This document shows, piece by piece, positions 14,885-15,133 of a DNA stretch of 15,133 nucleotides; the stretch's first letter is position 1, and each line of letters opens with the position of its first letter. This stretch comes from JBBSGD01 sp038254435. GTDB lineage: Bacteria > Actinomycetota > CADDZG01 > WHSQ01. The position numbers and the translations under genes were made by a program. Location of the stretch: assembly GCA_038254435.1 (NCBI GenBank), contig JBBSGD010000044.1, positions 1 through 15,133 of the forward strand, in the 5' to 3' direction. Below the pieces are notes generated by a model, which did no database searches, was not told where the DNA came from, and saw only the letters and a list, made by a program, of their open reading frames with translations.

Positions 14885-14989
14885 GTGACTCCGGTTCATG
14901 GTTGACACCGTGGCTCCGGTAGCTGGTTGACACTTCTCGGACGCGGCTCCGGTTCCCGGACGACAGTGACTCCGGTTCCTGGGTGACAC
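14885..14989. repeat. Array of four degenerate 24-bp direct repeats
   Basis: Copies lie at 14885-14908, 14910-14933, 14943-14966 and 14966-14989, with a shared pattern close to GTGRCTCCGGTT then a variable GG and GTTGACAC or GTGACAC. Copies one and four agree best; copy three is most diverged. Start spacings are 25, 33 and 23 bp, so it is not an exact tandem array. They probably are transposase-binding or terminal-repeat sequences of the adjoining element. Confidence 0.8.
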
Positions 14990-15068
14990 CTCGAAGATCC
15001 GCCTCCAGCACGGTGCCTCCTCTTTCGCTGTGGTTGTCGATCGATCACAGAATGCGAAGGAGGCGCTC

Positions 15069-15133
15069 GTGCTTCGGGAGGTGGGAGTGGTGGAGCAGCG
15101 CTATCAGGCCGTACGTGAGGTGCTGAACGACGG
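15069..15133 (+). CDS. IS481-like transposase, N-terminus (3' end beyond window)
   Basis: The first 21 full codons of an ORF running off the right edge. It starts at GTG 15069 with a near-perfect AAGGAGG 5 nt upstream (15057-15063). The visible protein, V/M-LREVGVVEQRYQAVREVLNDG, matches from memory the start of actinobacterial IS481-family transposases, whose VVEQRY-AV-EVL helix precedes a 'VARRYGVSRQTVHRW' helix-turn-helix. The catalytic DDE domain is outside the window, so intactness is unknown. Confidence 0.62.
   Translation, partial: MLREVGVVEQRYQAVREVLND

Larger units (their letters stand above)
14885..15133 (+). mobile_element. Probable left end of an IS481-family insertion sequence (partial)
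   Basis: This stretch holds four degenerate 24-bp direct repeats (14885-14989), a leader of about 80 bp and the start of a transposase-like ORF at 15069; the element continues past the right edge. The exact left end and any target-site duplication cannot be fixed without the other end. The family is inferred from the transposase N-terminus alone. Confidence 0.5.

Noticed and set aside
14724..15011. Minus-strand 95-residue ORF containing 'GVGRRGIEPRTYGL'
   Set aside because: It reads through tRNA-Lys antisense and the repeat array; the motif is the classic spurious tRNA-derived ORF.
1..15133. CRISPR array, toxin-antitoxin, restriction or phage genes
   Set aside because: I scanned both strands; apart from the 24-bp repeats next to the transposase start there is no regular repeat-spacer structure, and no protein resembles these systems.

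Overview
The window is high-GC DNA (roughly two-thirds G+C by eye) from an actinobacterium. The best lineage marker is the 1220-residue fused 2-oxoglutarate dehydrogenase E1/E2 (Kgd/OdhA type) at 4119-7781, a form typical of Actinomycetota. GTG and TTG starts are common and Shine-Dalgarno sites are good. I cannot place the organism below phylum; an uncultured soil or aquatic actinobacterium would fit.

Layout. (1) 1-1427: the start of a response-regulator gene on the minus strand, running off the left edge, diverges from a plus-strand gene for a DoxX/DoxD-like membrane domain fused to a Rieske [2Fe-2S] domain. (2) 7781-1449: a tightly packed minus-strand run, read in the order kgd, an ion-channel-like membrane protein, an HhH-GPD (AlkA-like) DNA glycosylase, and a ferritin-like diiron protein. 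Spacings of 10, 58 and 1 nt suggest one transcript joining central carbon flux, DNA base repair and iron handling. (3) 7936-9911: a tandem dimeric alpha/beta-barrel protein and an MFS transporter on the plus strand, separated by a 21-bp tandem duplication and a series of perfect hairpins. (4) 9908-14537: a catabolic-looking cluster. A fumarylacetoacetate-hydrolase-family gene (minus) diverges from a plus-strand operon encoding a class-V PLP enzyme, a medium-chain acyl-CoA-synthetase-like protein and an SDR dehydrogenase, the last two overlapping by ATGA. (5) 14585-15133: tRNA-His(GTG) and tRNA-Lys(CTT), then four degenerate 24-bp direct repeats and the first 22 codons of what looks like an IS481-family transposase, cut off by the right edge.

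Working together. The PLP enzyme, CoA ligase, SDR and FAH-family enzyme could process a carboxylic acid or amino-acid-like substrate by activation, redox and C-C or ring hydrolysis, perhaps with the MFS protein as its transporter. The substrate cannot be read from sequence. The kgd operon and the Rieske fusion point to respiratory and oxidative-stress physiology.

I see no CRISPR array, toxin-antitoxin pair, phage structural gene or recognisable defence island. The least ordinary items are the DoxX-Rieske fusion with an internal Tat-like segment, the channel-like protein with a degenerate selectivity filter, a desulfurase-fold enzyme that appears to lack the catalytic cysteine, and the repeat array beside the transposase.
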